From Zanthoxylum bungeanum (taxonomy: Eukaryota > Streptophyta > Magnoliopsida > Sapindales > Rutaceae): a stretch of 64,000 nucleotides of DNA. The position numbers and the translations under genes are program-made. Under the pieces are notes generated by a model that was not told where the DNA came from, did no database searches, and saw nothing but the letters and a program-made list of their open reading frames with translations. Below, piece after piece: positions 22,173-33,419 of the stretch; the stretch's first letter is position 1, and the number at the start of each line of letters is the position of its first letter. The stretch is taken from positions 248,001 to 312,000 of the forward strand of contig SKCR01018431.1 of NCBI GenBank assembly GCA_019454045.1. The letters are read 5' to 3'.

Positions 22173-22480
22173 GTCCACCAGTTCAAGTCAGAGAGAGTAA
22201 GAGTCCAGTCATAGTCAAACAGAAGTCATGTATTAGTCTTTGGTTTTGTGATAGCCGTTGTAAAGACATGTGTTTTATGTATACAATTCTTTGTTTTTTT
22301 TTTGGAGTTGAGTTTGCATGATAAGTTGTTGAGATTGGGCTACGGTCCCATACATACTACATATATATAATTAGAGAAAATAGTATCAAATATTGAACAA
22401 CAGTTATCAGGGTCAGAGGCTTATGGTATTAGTACGGTCTATCCTCTACCAGTAGCATCCCCTAGATTATGGATGTTACA
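22173..22480 (+). repeat. Gypsy-1 3' LTR, right part
   Basis: This continues the LTR interrupted at 12711. 'gagtccaccagttcaagtca' matches the reverse complement of Gypsy-2 near 40115-40135, and 'gttgagattgggctacggtc' matches its distal part. It ends GGATGTTACA at 22480, the mirror of the TGTAACATCC starts of the Gypsy-2 LTRs. No primer-binding site follows, as expected for a 3' LTR. Confidence 0.8.
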
Positions 22481-22643
22481 TGTATATTATCCCATTTAAA
22501 ATAAAGATAATTATCTCATCATAATTCCTCCCTATAAATAGAGAGAAACCATTTGTTGTTTTGATTCATTCAGAATTAATAAGAAAATCTTATATATTTA
22601 CACGATATCTTCTCTTTTTCTATTTCCCTATTCTTTTATAACA
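22481..22643 (+). repeat. Possible short LTR fragment with TATA box
   Basis: It starts TGTATATTATCCC immediately after the Gypsy-1 LTR and has CTATAAATAGAG at about 22533, 'aataagaaaatctt' downstream and a TATAACA end. The layout resembles the end of a short copia LTR (TATA box, polyadenylation region). No partner copy, primer-binding site or duplication was found, so this is tentative. Confidence 0.3.
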
Positions 22644-24960
22644 ATGATTCAATTTTATTACATATATGCATTTTGATTTGCTTAATAAAATTCATAAAAA
22701 TTCCATAATTATTTATGTAACTTTAAATTAAATGTATATGTATATGTAAAATGTTACATACATGTATATATGGATAAAATTTAAAGAGTAATGATCAAAA
22801 TTTATCCATGACTCCAAAGTCATAAATACAATTCATTCCATTATGAATGGTATAGTTCTATCGAGACTATAATATGTAAAGACATAAAAATGAATGTATT
22901 TTATATAATAAGATTATATTGGAAATGACCAGATGAAATTGAAAAGTTCTAATAATTTCCCTTAAATAAAGAACATCAATTCTATCATTATGATGGTCAT
23001 ATATGTGATGATCTTAATTCATTGTATTTAGCAGACTCATTTATCATTTTAACTTATTCTTTAATTTACTCGGTAGGATTTTATATTTATTACATTTTGT
23101 AAACCTCGTATTTAGGAATGAGTTGAATTTATAGCTGAGAATGCGAACCTGGTACAATGGAATCTGTTCCTAAGATTCTCTTGTTTGTTAGTTCATGACC
23201 TGAATAATTAGCGCGCAAATTCATAAAAGTTGTAAATTAATTGTTTACTTGAGAATTAATGGAAGTCAAAGATAAAGATGTAATTGGAAAGGTTAACGAA
23301 TTTTATAACTAACTCTTTTACGAATCTTTTATGGAAGATCAATGCATAGGCAATGACTATATCAATGAATGAATACTTTGAGTAATTAATTCTATTATTC
23401 TAATAGTGCAATTCTAGATATTTAGTGGAGTTACTTTAGAATTAACAATTTTGTTGATTAAAAAAAGAGTTTATAATTAATTAACGAAATTGTTGGAGTT
23501 TAGAATTATAAGTCCATCGGTCCCCTCGTCGTCTTCTATCACTATTCGAATGATAATAATTGGAAGAAAAATAATTATGAATTATTTTACACTCTAATTA
23601 TTCCATATAATTCTTGTAGAAAATCATGACAAAAGTTATCATAATATATTTATTAATAGATAATGTATTTATTTATTAATATATGAAAATATTATTTATT
23701 AATATTTAATTAATTTGATTAATTAAATTTTAATTAAATGAGATAATATTTTCAAAAGTTGAAAATTTAAAAAATCAAGTTTTTATAATTAGAAAATTAA
23801 TATTTGATTAATTTGATTGAAGAAATATTAATAAGATAATATTTTATTCAAATTTACCATTTTTTAAAAAGTTGAAATTATGATAAAAGAATTTAAAATG
23901 TAAAATATTAATGTTTTTCATAAATTAAAAGATTAATATTAAATCATTTATGTTTTAAGGGATAAATATAAAGTGTTTTGTTTTTGGTATAAAGCAAAAA
24001 AAAAAACCATCCAGGGAGCGAAAGTTTTATTTTTTTTATTTGTTTAATGTGTTAAGTATATAAATCCTTCATAAAAATTAGAGTGTTCATAATTATTTTC
24101 ATACACACACGTGCCGTTGGAGGTGAGGAGATAAGACAGAGAATATCGTGGTTCAAAAAATCGTGATTCAAATATATCCATATTTAGAGGTATAATTTCG
24201 TCTTAAGATCTAATTATTATATTATATATAGTAGAAAATACGGATCCAATTTTTTCAATGCTCATGCAAATAAAATTATTTTTTTGTAACATGAGACTTC
24301 CGCTCCACAAGAACTCTGAAAACCAACACCTTATTAGGTATAAATACCCTTCATATTCAGCTGATGGAATACGGGGTTTTCTCCTTACTTGTGGATATAA
24401 ACTTTGAGAATGCATTGCTTCAATTCATAACTCTTGCAAATAACATAATTAAAAGCTTTAGATTGGTTTTCGTCAGAGGCAAATATCCTAGAACCCACAA
24501 TTTCATTCTATACCAGGACGCGATGGTATAGGATTGACATGATCTAGCACACTTTTGTGATATACAAAATCCAATTCAATCAAACATCACTGTTTATTTT
24601 AATTCATCATCAAAAACTTGTTACAATGAATGTTTATGATCCTTTTTATAAGATGCTAGTCCGAAACCTATTTAAATATATATAGTATCATAAATTAAAC
24701 CTAATTAGGCTAACATAAGATTTAAATTTTCATGAAAATAACATTAAAGTTCAGCATATGACACTAAAACATAAATTAAAATTAAAACTTAAAATATAAA
24801 AACCTAATCCGATTACGTTTACCTTTTTAACTTGAAAGGAGTCTGAATCTGTCTTTAACTTAAACTACAATTGTAGATCCCTCAGGCCTCTTCCCAATAC
24901 AACTTGAATCACCACAATTCAATATCGGATCAGAAAGTTATGGCCCAAATACTAATACTT
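22644..24960. other. AT-rich DNA without a recognised gene
   Basis: This is the longest stretch I cannot assign to an element. It is very AT-rich, with many short A/T runs (23640-24010). A TATA-like TATAAATA occurs near 24341 and a 70-codon minus frame at 24203-24415 has no recognisable domain. It may be old target DNA or an eroded element. I see no splice-consistent gene. Confidence 0.45.
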
Positions 24961-25676
24961 TGTAACATTCCGAATCCAGAGATGCCACCGATAGGTGACA
25001 GATTGCCCTATCACTCTCAGCCTTTCTCTATCTGGCTAAATGTACACATACATATCTCTTATAAATATACACATGCATAGAAATACAAAAGGGTGATGTG
25101 CCTAACCATGATATATATATAATATGAGAGTTTATAAATAATATATGTTATGGAATAGATGATACTAAATTTACATCAAAATATCCTATATACAATTTAT
25201 ACATAAAGGTACAATATTACATTACATTTCTATTTAATGAATATAGCTAATTTACAGGACATTGTACCGGCTCACTCCTTGAACAATCTTGTGACAATAT
25301 TAAAGTACATTTCTATTATATAGTTGTTTCTTTTGCATCACAATTTTCTCTATACACAACTTGCTTAATCATGAAACAATAATTTTTTTCAAACTTCAGT
25401 AGTTCTTTAACCATCGCCATCTTATTTATCCAATCTATATCTATAATTATTGGGAAAACATCATCCCTAATATTTTCATGGAACAAATCCATAATGGTCC
25501 ACTTAAGATCTAACCATACATGTATTATTAGTCCTAAATTTATTCACAAATAAATTGAAATAAATCTAATTATTTCACAATACAATTGCATACCTTACTT
25601 CTTGTAGAGATGATCTTAATATGGTATTATACCATCACATGCATGGCTTCCTATTCACTCACATGCACTTGGAAGC
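24961..25676 (-). repeat. Possible gypsy LTR fragment
   Basis: It begins TGTAACATTCCGAATCCAG and continues 'agatgccaccgataggtgac', resembling the start of the Gypsy-2 LTR at 56318 (TGTAACATCCCCAATTCGGG, 'agatgttaccgacatggg'). The rest is not alignable by eye, and no partner was seen. Confidence 0.35.
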
Positions 25677-25899
25677 TGTAACTCCCCGGCCTATAACCAC
25701 CTTACCCAAATGAGTATAGAGCCGGAACACTACCAAATTATACTTTAACTTTACACCCTCTTGATATTTAAGCACAAACACTAACGATGCCAAATTGAAA
25801 GTCTTTCATAGAAGTCAAATTATTATTACTCAATCCAAATGTCAAGATAAATATAATACATATACTAAGTTAACAAATTAGATTCTCCCAAGACCTAAC
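25677..25899 (-). repeat. LTR-H, left part (gypsy-type)
   Basis: It begins TGTAACTCCCCGGCC, a start typical of gypsy LTRs read in reverse. It is interrupted at 25899 by Copia-4; the last five bases, CTAAC, are that element's duplication. Sequence resumes at 38481. Its far end and any partner LTR are not identified. Confidence 0.4.
25895..25899. other. Target-site duplication of Copia-4, left copy
   Basis: CTAAC directly precedes TGTTGG at 25900 and recurs at 38476-38480. Confidence 0.9.
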
Positions 25900-27818
25900 T
25901 GTTGGAGTTCTACGGTCCCGATGATCGAATAACAAGCATAAAACACATGTGAATACAATCGAAGAAAGTTGCGGAATACTTACATCGAGCGGTTGAGCGA
26001 CGCGAGAGACAACAAAACTTTTCTGCCTCCTCCTAGAGTGCTCGGCAGTGGGCTGTTTTGCAGTCTTCAAATTCGGCCATCTTGGTCCTCCATTGATGCT
26101 CCAAGCTCCAAGCTTATCAAGGTGATTCCATGCTCATGAAATGAGTTCCCTATCACCTTTGTATGGCTCCTATTTTTGCTAGCACTCTTGATTTTGCAAC
26201 AAAATCAAAACATTTCTTCTTCCTAGTTCACGGCAGTAAGCAAAACCAGAAGAGAAAAAACAAGTCCAAGACAGTGAGAGAGAGAGAGGAAAAAATGGCT
26301 CCAAACCGTAAAAGAAAGAGAGAGAGATGAAATTGTTATGTTTGGTATTTCATTTTGTGTATCTAATACACAAAATTCAATTTCCAAAAAATCAAATAAA
26401 AATGATTTACCAAATACAAAAAAGGCAAGCCATTAAAGGCTTTTAACCACCACATCAACTATTCACATCATTCAATCAATCAAGTGACAAGTTGTCACAT
26501 CACTCAAAGTGACTAATAATTTGACGCTTGATGCGACTAGCGATTTGACGCTTGATATGACTTGCGTGCCGCACTCGAATTCAAAATGTGAATGCGCTCG
26601 CAAACACTCTCGGGCACGGGTTCGCTAATTCCAAATTAACGAATTTTCGTTGTGACGCAATTAAATGATTTTGCTTAGCGAAATCACTATTCACGTCGCT
26701 AACGTATTATTTCTAAATTAACTCGTTCGCCCGAATTAAAATCTAATTTCAATTCCGCGTCGAAATCTAATTTCGTATAATATATCGAATATATTATTTT
26801 ACCGATTAATTCCAAATTAATCGTTTTCTCTCTTTAATTGATATTTTATCCCAGATAAAATATCTCCGTAAGTAATCCTAGATTAATTTTCTCTCTCATC
26901 TAATTAATCCCAGATTAATTAAAGTGCTAGTCATACGTCATCGGTGAATCTTTGGGAAGCGACCCATGAGATCCCCGGATATGTTGGCAGTAAATTCGGT
27001 TGTCGAACTATCCGAACACGTAAGTACCTCGTACTATGTTTGTACCGATTTACAAGACAATGTTGGCTTCTAGCAAAGCGCCATGCCAACCCAATTCTCC
27101 AGAAATATCCTTACAGGAATGTAGTGATCTATATCAGGCGTAGTATATGTGGTATTGCGTATTTTGATCCAGTATCGGATGATCACATGCAAGGCCTGGG
27201 GCTGTTACAGTGTCTGCCCCGTACGAAGCATATATCGGATCACGAGCAACTAGTCTCTTCATTATCGGATAATCATGACCAAGTCATATTATCCCGATGG
27301 TTGCAACCCTTAGAGAACCAGTTCTGTATCCCTGCGCGATCATCATCTCCATATGACTAGAGTGATACTTCTGTCTTGACATAACACCCAACACACTACG
27401 ATTCTTAATATACCCAGCAGAGGCGTACACAGAACCTGTTAAAGCCCTGGACGACCAAAACCAAAGTATATTGATTGTCGCAAGTATTAGCGATGCAAGT
27501 CTCATGTTAAGACCAAATACACCTACCCTGATTTCGGACTTCCATAGACACATAGTCATACTACCAATGGAATTCTGAGGGGGTCTATCCAGAGCGAAGC
27601 TGTTTCCCGTACCATCGGTAAAACACAACCTTCTATTACACTTGCATGAGTATCCTATACCCAAATATATGAGAACTATGCGGCTATGCCCTTATAACGC
27701 GCACAAGTGTAATACTAGTCTTTTACGCATTATCGATGTCCAATCTTGATAATACTCTGACTAGGGATATTTAATGATTTATCCTTCGTGGATTGATACT
27801 GTCTCATATCTTCTCAAT
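25900..27818 (-). repeat. Copia-4 3' LTR, truncated
   Basis: It begins TGTTGGAGTTCTACGG and follows the 5' LTR (36404-38475) closely until 'tcatatcttctcaat' at 27818. The remaining roughly 160 bp to CCAACA is absent. It contains two 24-bp 'tttgacgctt' units (about 26510-26560). Confidence 0.85.
26621..26920. repeat. Hairpin ladder in Copia-4 3' LTR
   Basis: Rungs include TGATTTTGC/GCGAAATCA around TTA, GATATTTTATC/GATAAAATATC around CCA (perfect) and AATTAATC/GATTAATT around CCA (perfect). Confidence 0.7.
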
Positions 27819-27892
27819 AGGCACAATGCCTTGCGGTACATCAACTAGTATCCAAACATAGTTGGTATACATGGATCCGTTTCAGACATCAT
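27815..27892 (-). other. Displaced reverse transcriptase fragment replacing polypurine tract and LTR edge
   Basis: 'aataggcacaatgccttg' through 'tttcagacatcat' repeats sequence found in place at about 28995-29072 of the same element, where it encodes the VWILVDV..IVPIG stretch of reverse transcriptase. It joins the LTR at a shared CAAT, then passes directly into RNase H sequence. The arrangement suggests a template switch during reverse transcription or a later deletion plus copy insertion. Confidence 0.75.
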
Positions 27893-28370
27893 ATTTACTG
27901 AGAAAAGACTTTCGTTAGCCGATTTGCATGATAATCATCTGATACGATTTATTCGATCATCATATCGCCATGATGTATGATCCGAACGAATTCGATGAAT
28001 ATCAAAGTATGTATCTGGATCGTTGATGAGACCATTAATTCTTTAGCTTGTGCCGACGCCTAGCTCAGCTGCTAACAGAACTATATCTAATCTAATTAGA
28101 TTTATTATCGACCCAAATGGCTTCTATTGCTGCCTCAGCTGCAGCAATAACCTGCAATTGTTGTTTATTCGGTAACAGTATCTTGCTTGGAAGATTTCCA
28201 GCTCACTGTTCCGTTATTTAAACTATATAGTACTGTTGTGCGACTTATAGTCATTTTATCGGTCTGGAAACTTGTAGTAGTGAACCCAGTCACTTCAAGT
28301 TCTCGTTCTCCATAGTTTAAGACATCATCTTTAGTTCTCTAAGAAACTAAATGATGTTCTTAATTCAATC
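27893..28370 (-). pseudogene. Copia-4 RNase H, decayed
   Basis: It is parallel to the other RNase H remnants: 'aaaagactttcgttagccgatttgc' covers the NPLTKAF signature and the EAAIEAIW equivalent lies at about 28105-28145. It begins right at the rearrangement, so its last codons and the polypurine tract are gone. Confidence 0.65.
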
Positions 28371-29345
28371 CAGTGACTATCACTTGGATTGGCCTGTTTG
28401 TGACTGCATATGCTCAAAGCGTATGAGACACCAGGGCTCGTACATTTTTCAATGTATGATTTCTCGGAGAGTTTTCTCGAAAGCCAAGCTTTCGTCTATT
28501 GTTTTATGGGAAAATCATTTCCAAGAAATGACATATATTATCATTATTTTATAGGACAGCCACTGTCAGTGCGCTCCCACTAACCTCCTTATATACACAA
28601 GAATCATTTCGTTTTGAATTAAATCATAAACCATTATGATTACATCAAAATGACAATTCCAAGAACCAAATTCTTGCTTCAATCCAAACATGGATCGAAT
28701 AACCCGCAAACCTTGTTTGCTGGTTATGGGTACGATAAAACCGACAAGATGTTGTAAACATCCTCCAAAAGGTTTCCTTTTCAGGAAAGCGATTTTCCCG
28801 TTCAGCTGTCATATTTCATAAATGAAACATGCAGCATTAGCAAGCATTATACAAATGGATTTACCATGGCAACAAGTAAAAGGTTTCGTCGTAATCAACA
28901 CAATGTTGATAACAATACATTTCTGCTAAAAGCCTAGCTTTATACGTTGGTATGTTGCCATCCATGTATGTCTTCCGTGAAGACTTATATAGTACCAATA
29001 GGCACAATGCCTTGCTGTACATCAACTAGTATCCAAACATAGTTGGTGTACATGGATCCATTTCGGACGTCATGACACTTTGCCATAATAGGGAGTCGAT
29101 ACATTTGTATCACTTTCTCATACGTAGTCAGTTGGTATACCTCAATAAGATTGACGTCTTTATGAGGTGAGATCAGAAACCCATACCCCATGTTGTTTTC
29201 TGAATCTCTCCGACTTACGCGGTTCTTGTGTATTTGAAGATTAATGGTATAGTTTCATCCTTGATGAACTATCTGTGTTCCATTAAGGAATCGGTGCTAG
29301 GAATAGTATTACTCCGATTTTCATCGAGTTTTACTATCCTCCCAC
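28371..29345 (-). pseudogene. Copia-4 reverse transcriptase, decayed, left portion
   Basis: An open minus-strand piece at 28985-29191 reads MGYGFLISPHKDVNLIEVYQ, then MAKCHDVRNGSMYTNYVWILV, which is the N-terminal part of copia reverse transcriptase. The downstream thumb and palm pieces at 28500-28900 match Copia-3. It is interrupted by Tat-1 at the boundary between reverse transcriptase and integrase. Confidence 0.75.
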
Positions 29346-29350
29346 TTACC
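29346..29350. other. Candidate target-site duplication of Tat-1, left copy
   Basis: TTACC before TGTAGGCACT, repeated at 32186-32190. The uninterrupted relative (near 15940) reads 'ctcacttaccactgcatata', so the two flanks rejoin exactly over TTACC. Confidence 0.75.
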
Positions 29351-29479
29351 TGTAGGCACTACATTTTTGCATATAAGTCCCTATAATGAGTCTCATGTAG
29401 AGGCACTACCTTTTATGTCACGGAAGTCGCGGGAAACAGATATCGGACGGGGAAATTCAGAATAAGTATGTCATTAGAT

Positions 29480-29595
29480 TCATTTCACAAGTTCACTGTT
29501 TTCGTTCGTGCTACGTTTGTGACCACATTCGAACGTCAAACAGATTGCGGGCGTTCGTGTAGCGTTCGAATCGGCGTTCGAACGTCGTCGGTATT
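29480..29595. repeat. CGTTCG-rich cluster near Tat-1 LTR start
   Basis: Seven or so CGTTCG or TTCGAACG words occur in about 110 bp, including a full CGTTCGAACG palindrome at 29575-29584. The same words recur at 31283-31620. Confidence 0.6.
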
Positions 29596-30730
29596 TCTGG
29601 TTTTGCTGCTAGCCTCGTACCCAAGCCCAATTAGCCAACCAAAGCCCAATAGAACACATCCAAATTAATAAAACACATATTTAACACATGGTGAAATTAA
29701 AGCAAATATAAAAATCACATACCAAATATAAAATAATCACCTACTAAAATAACAAATCCACTTACCTAAACAAAATAAATCACACCCCAATTTAGCCAAA
29801 TCTTTTCCCCAATCAATCTTTTGCTTTCCTTGTAAGACACTAATTGGTCTTCTTCCTATTCAAGCACATGGAAACCCTAGCCCTTTGCCTATAAAAGAAA
29901 CCCGATTCCAACACTTCCTCCCGCTAGCTGAATCTCAAAAAAACAAAACACAAAGCAAATAACCATGAACCTCTCAGTCACGCCCAATACACAAAAACAA
30001 CAAGAATCAACTTTCTTCTCCTCTCTCTAGCATTCATGCCTAACCCTAAGCAAGAAATAGCCCCTACATCCACCGAAACAGTAGCCCCATATAATCCCCA
30101 TACACTACCGAAAATCATAGCCCCACACAACCCTAAACTACCAAAAATCACATCCCCTAAATCCCCAAAATAGTAACTAAAAAACTGCACTTAAAGCCTT
30201 TAAAAAAACATCCAAAACAGTAGCCTAAAAACATCAAAAATGGTGTCCCAAATACAGTAGCAAAACAGCAGCAAAACATCAGTGAATTAGAGGGAAAACA
30301 ACAGCCCGAACAGCGAAGTAGCAAAGGGAAACGTTGAACCAGTGAACCAGAGGAGTTACGGAGCATCCCCCCTTCCGACGACCGCGTACGGTACTTCTGC
30401 GAGTCGACATAAAAGGGTAGACCTGAGGGCACTTTTTGTATTCATTTGTTTTACTCATATTTTAATTGTTTTAGTTATTTATTTCGTATGAGAGTCGTTT
30501 ATGGATGCATGTTGTGGTTTTGAATAAAATGGAAAATGTGTCGCCTCTTGTGGTATATAGGATGGAAACGCAGACATAAATTTCATAGCCAAATCCGAAT
30601 GGACGGTAGTACGGTCTGTACTTGGGATACAACTTCACGTACCACTTGAGCAAACAGCGCATATTTTGTTTTATGTTGTTTTGATTCGTTTATTATCCGA
30701 TATTTAAAATCTGCATGTTATTTGTTTGAG
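29596..30730 (+). other. Tat-1 LTR body, no gene
   Basis: It opens with a string of 'aagccca' and 'aaaatcacat' words (29600-29780), then A-rich sequence with repeated 'aaaacagcagc' words around 30240-30330. No credible coding region was seen on either strand. Confidence 0.5.
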
Positions 30731-30732
30731 TA

Positions 30733-31240
30733 ATGATGAGGTAAAGCGCATGGGCTTAGTAAGTGCGATTAAAGGTCCTCTATTTCCAGGGGTTAAAATC
30801 CTTTACCACGATGCTTTGCCGCGCCGGACGATGTATATTTGGTTGATTGTGAGATGTGTTCAATCGAGAATACGAAGTCCGATATTGTTATCTTTATTTC
30901 TTATATGCATTGTGTTATTAGCGAATGGGCTTAGTAAGTGCGATTAAAGGTCCTCGATTTCGAGGGGTTAAAATCCTTTACCACGATGCTTTGCCGCGCC
31001 GGATGATGTATATTCGGTTGAATGTGAGATGTGTTCAATCGAGTATACGAAGTCCGATATTGTTGTCTTTATTTCTTATATGCATTGTGTTATTAGCGCA
31101 TGGGCTTACTAAGTCGGATTAAAGGTCCTCTATTTCGAGGGGTTAAAATCATTTACCACGATGCTTTGCCGCGACGGGCGAGGTACACATGATTGGATGG
31201 GAATGAGTTCAATCGGACACGTGAGGTCCTACATTGTAGA
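30733..31240 (+). repeat. 175-bp tandem repeat in Tat-1 LTR (about 3 units)
   Basis: The word TGGGCTTAGTAAGTGCG starts at 30751 and 30926, and a variant starts at 31101, giving a period of exactly 175 bp. Units share 'aaaggtcctc', 'ggttaaaatcctttaccac' and 'gatgctttgccgcg'. The third unit diverges after about 100 bp. The Tat-2 LTR has at most one degenerate unit in the equivalent place. Open frames across units arise from the repeat. Confidence 0.85.
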
Positions 31241-31268
31241 TTCGTTTGTCTATGTATGTGTTGCATGC

Positions 31269-31620
31269 ATCAGGTCTGGTTCCGTTCGAACGCGTTCTCG
31301 AACGATACACGAACGTGAACCTTCTGTTTATCGTTCGAATGCGTTTTACGAATGCTACACGAACTCGTACACATTTTCTTAGTTTTATCATGTATCAGGT
31401 CTGGTCCCGTTCGAACGCGTTCTCGAATGCTACACGAACGTGAACCTTCTATTTACCGTTCGAACGTATTTTACAAACGCTACACGAACGCGCACATATT
31501 TTCTTTATTTTATCATGTATCAGATCTGGTCTCGTTCGAACGTGTTTTCAAATGCTACACGAACGCAAACCTTCTGTTTACCGTTCGAACACGTTTACGA
31601 ACGCTACACGAACACACCCA
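31269..31620 (+). repeat. 125-bp tandem repeat with CGTTCGAACG palindromes (about 2.8 units)
   Basis: ATCAGGTCTGG starts at 31269 and 31394, with ATCAGATCTGG at 31519, so the period is 125 bp. Each unit has two CGTTCGAA sites followed by CTACACGAACG-like words. Full CGTTCGAACG palindromes lie at 31283, 31408, 31457 and 31533. Tat-2 has a shortened equivalent near 58080-58170. Confidence 0.85.
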
Positions 31621-32185
31621 CAATGAACTGAGTCTTTTTCATCATATTTTATGCATAATTGCCCCTATTAGTTATCCCTTTGTATTACGAACCTGATTGC
31701 TTCTCTTTATTACACATGATTGTGCAATTGCCATTTATCTGTATTCCCCACATGTATGAGTACAATATGCTTATTAAGTTGTATGCTTACCGTATGTTAA
31801 TTTACCTTTATGCATGCAAATCGGGACATGGATTAAATGCAAATAGGTTGTATGCAAATCCGGACATAGGTAATACGCAAACTTAGATATGAGCCTTGTA
31901 CTTATGCATGCGAACTTAGGAGTAAATTATCCTTGGATATAAATGTTGCTTAGGCTTGGTTGAATTATTGCACAAATCATTTTATTACAAGTGGCATAAT
32001 TAAGGGACCATTCCGAACCCAATAGTTTGAGGTCTTCCCTTGCGAGGGGTGAGTGAGGCCTTAAATCTTTGTCCCGGTTCACACCGGGTGGCGACTCCAT
32101 CATTCTCCGGTTTAGTCCCCCTGTGGGCTACTCCATACTCCCAACCGGGCCACGAGCCCGGAACAGTATGCGTCGCCCACTTTCT

Positions 32186-32190
32186 TTACC
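32186..32190. other. Candidate target-site duplication of Tat-1, right copy
   Basis: TTACC, followed by 'actgcatataggtattcctc', which continues the Copia-4 integrase region. Confidence 0.75.
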
Positions 32191-33080
32191 ACTGCATATA
32201 GGTATTCCTCTTAGGAAAACCGCATGGCGAGCAACAATTACAGTGTTCTATTGTGAGTTGTATAAGTACTATACTTATGTATCCATAGGATAACCTACAA
32301 TTGGCACTTATCCAATTTGGGTTTTAGTTTGGTATCATCCAAACATATGCCCAACATCCCAAATGTTCAGGAATGAGAAAACCTGGTTTCTTTTCCTGTT
32401 CATATCTAATATGAAATCTGTGAAACAGATTTTATGGAACCTTATTCAAAATAAGTTTTGCACTGTTAATGTATATCTGTTTGAAGGAAATGGTAGCTCA
32501 GAGCGACTCATGATTAACCTTATCATGTCCAACAAAATTCGGTTACTCTGTTCGGACACCCGTCAAATGACGTGTTCCGGGAGGAGTCCTCATTTGAAAG
32601 AATACTATACTCTTTCAAGTATATGAGAAACTTATTGCTTAAGTATTTTCATCATGGTCTAACTGTGATGGTTTAATACTTTAGCCGATCAGTTTGTCAA
32701 TTTCGTGTCAAACTATAAAAGTTTCTGATTTGTCTTTCAAAAGAAACACATAACCATAATGAGATGCCACATCCATAAAGGTCATGAAATATTCATATCC
32801 CCATCTAGCCTAGCTAGATATGGGCCCACTTACTTCACTATGAACTAGGGCTAATAGATCGGTGGCATTTGCACTTTTACCAAGTAAATAGTGTTTTAGG
32901 CACTTTGCCCAATAAACTAGATTCGTAGACTTTATTTGAATATAATAAAATTTGTCCTAGTACCCACTCTTCAAAAGTGCGGATATATGAGTCTTGTTTA
33001 AATTGTGTCCCAGACAACTATGCCACATTTAAGTTTCTTATGATCAAATCAGTTTGAGCTATTTGTTTGTCATGTTATAT
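32191..33080 (-). pseudogene. Copia-4 integrase region, decayed
   Basis: Minus-strand sequence matches Copia-2 and -3: the C-terminal FLRG and LDDTKLKPKLDK region at about 32200-32345, the SERRN equivalent near 32550, the LLALVH core equivalent near 32840, and the pre-integrase segment near 32990-33030. Frames are broken. Confidence 0.65.
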
Positions 33081-33419
33081 GTTTGAGATTTATTTATATT
33101 CAAAATATAAATACTGTTATTCACATCTAATGTGTTTATCTCAATATCATCTCTATATAATAAAACACTTTAGTGTTCTAGAATATTAAGGTATATCCGC
33201 AACGGATTATACTCTGATATAGAGATAAGGTTTCTAGCCAAACTAGTTACATTATAACAGTTTCTTAATTTAAATACACACCCGAAGGGCAGTTCCTAAA
33301 CTTAGGTATCTACGGTTGAAACAGCGACGTTCGTCCCATTTCTGATTCACAGATTAATCTCAATCTGAAGTCAGTATCCTGCCCATAGCAGATTCTGAAC
33401 ATTAGTACATATTTATGTA

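Larger units (their letters stand above)
11113..22480 (+). mobile_element. Gypsy-1, 3' end of a Ty3/gypsy retrotransposon (split by Copia-3)
   Basis: The tail of the interior (11113-11261) is followed by a 3' LTR whose two parts are 11262-12711 and 22173-22480. The interior tail ends 'ttcaaggacgaatcc..aaggaagggataatt', the usual end of plant gypsy pol plus polypurine tract; Gypsy-2 has the same arrangement. The rest of the element lay to the left, where Copia-2 is inserted. The short translation VLADETRELRV near 11117 resembles the tail of a gypsy integrase, but this is weak. The family is probably chromovirus-like, by inference from LTR style only. Confidence 0.7.
29351..32185 (+). mobile_element. 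Tat-1, solo LTR (2,835 bp) inserted in Copia-4
   Basis: It begins TGTAGGCACTACATTTTTGC and parallels the Tat-2 LTR (read in reverse from 60499): the first ~110 bp, the 'gacctgagggca' region, 'cctcttgtggtatat', the CGTTCG-rich region and the end block ('ggtggcgactcca', 'gagcccggaaca') all occur in the same order. It lacks interior and second LTR, and a TTACC repeat flanks it, so it is a solo LTR formed by LTR-LTR recombination. Its end reads 'gcgtcgcccactttct', about 10 bp short of the Tat-2 end GTTCAACA. No coding role is apparent. Confidence 0.8.

Noticed and set aside
24203..24415. 70-codon minus frame as a host gene exon
   Set aside because: No recognisable domain, no splice context I could defend, and AT-rich surroundings.
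30726..31122. Two similar small proteins in tandem (73 and 65 codons) in Tat-1
   Set aside because: They are the same stretch of two 175-bp repeat units and have no independent evidence of coding.
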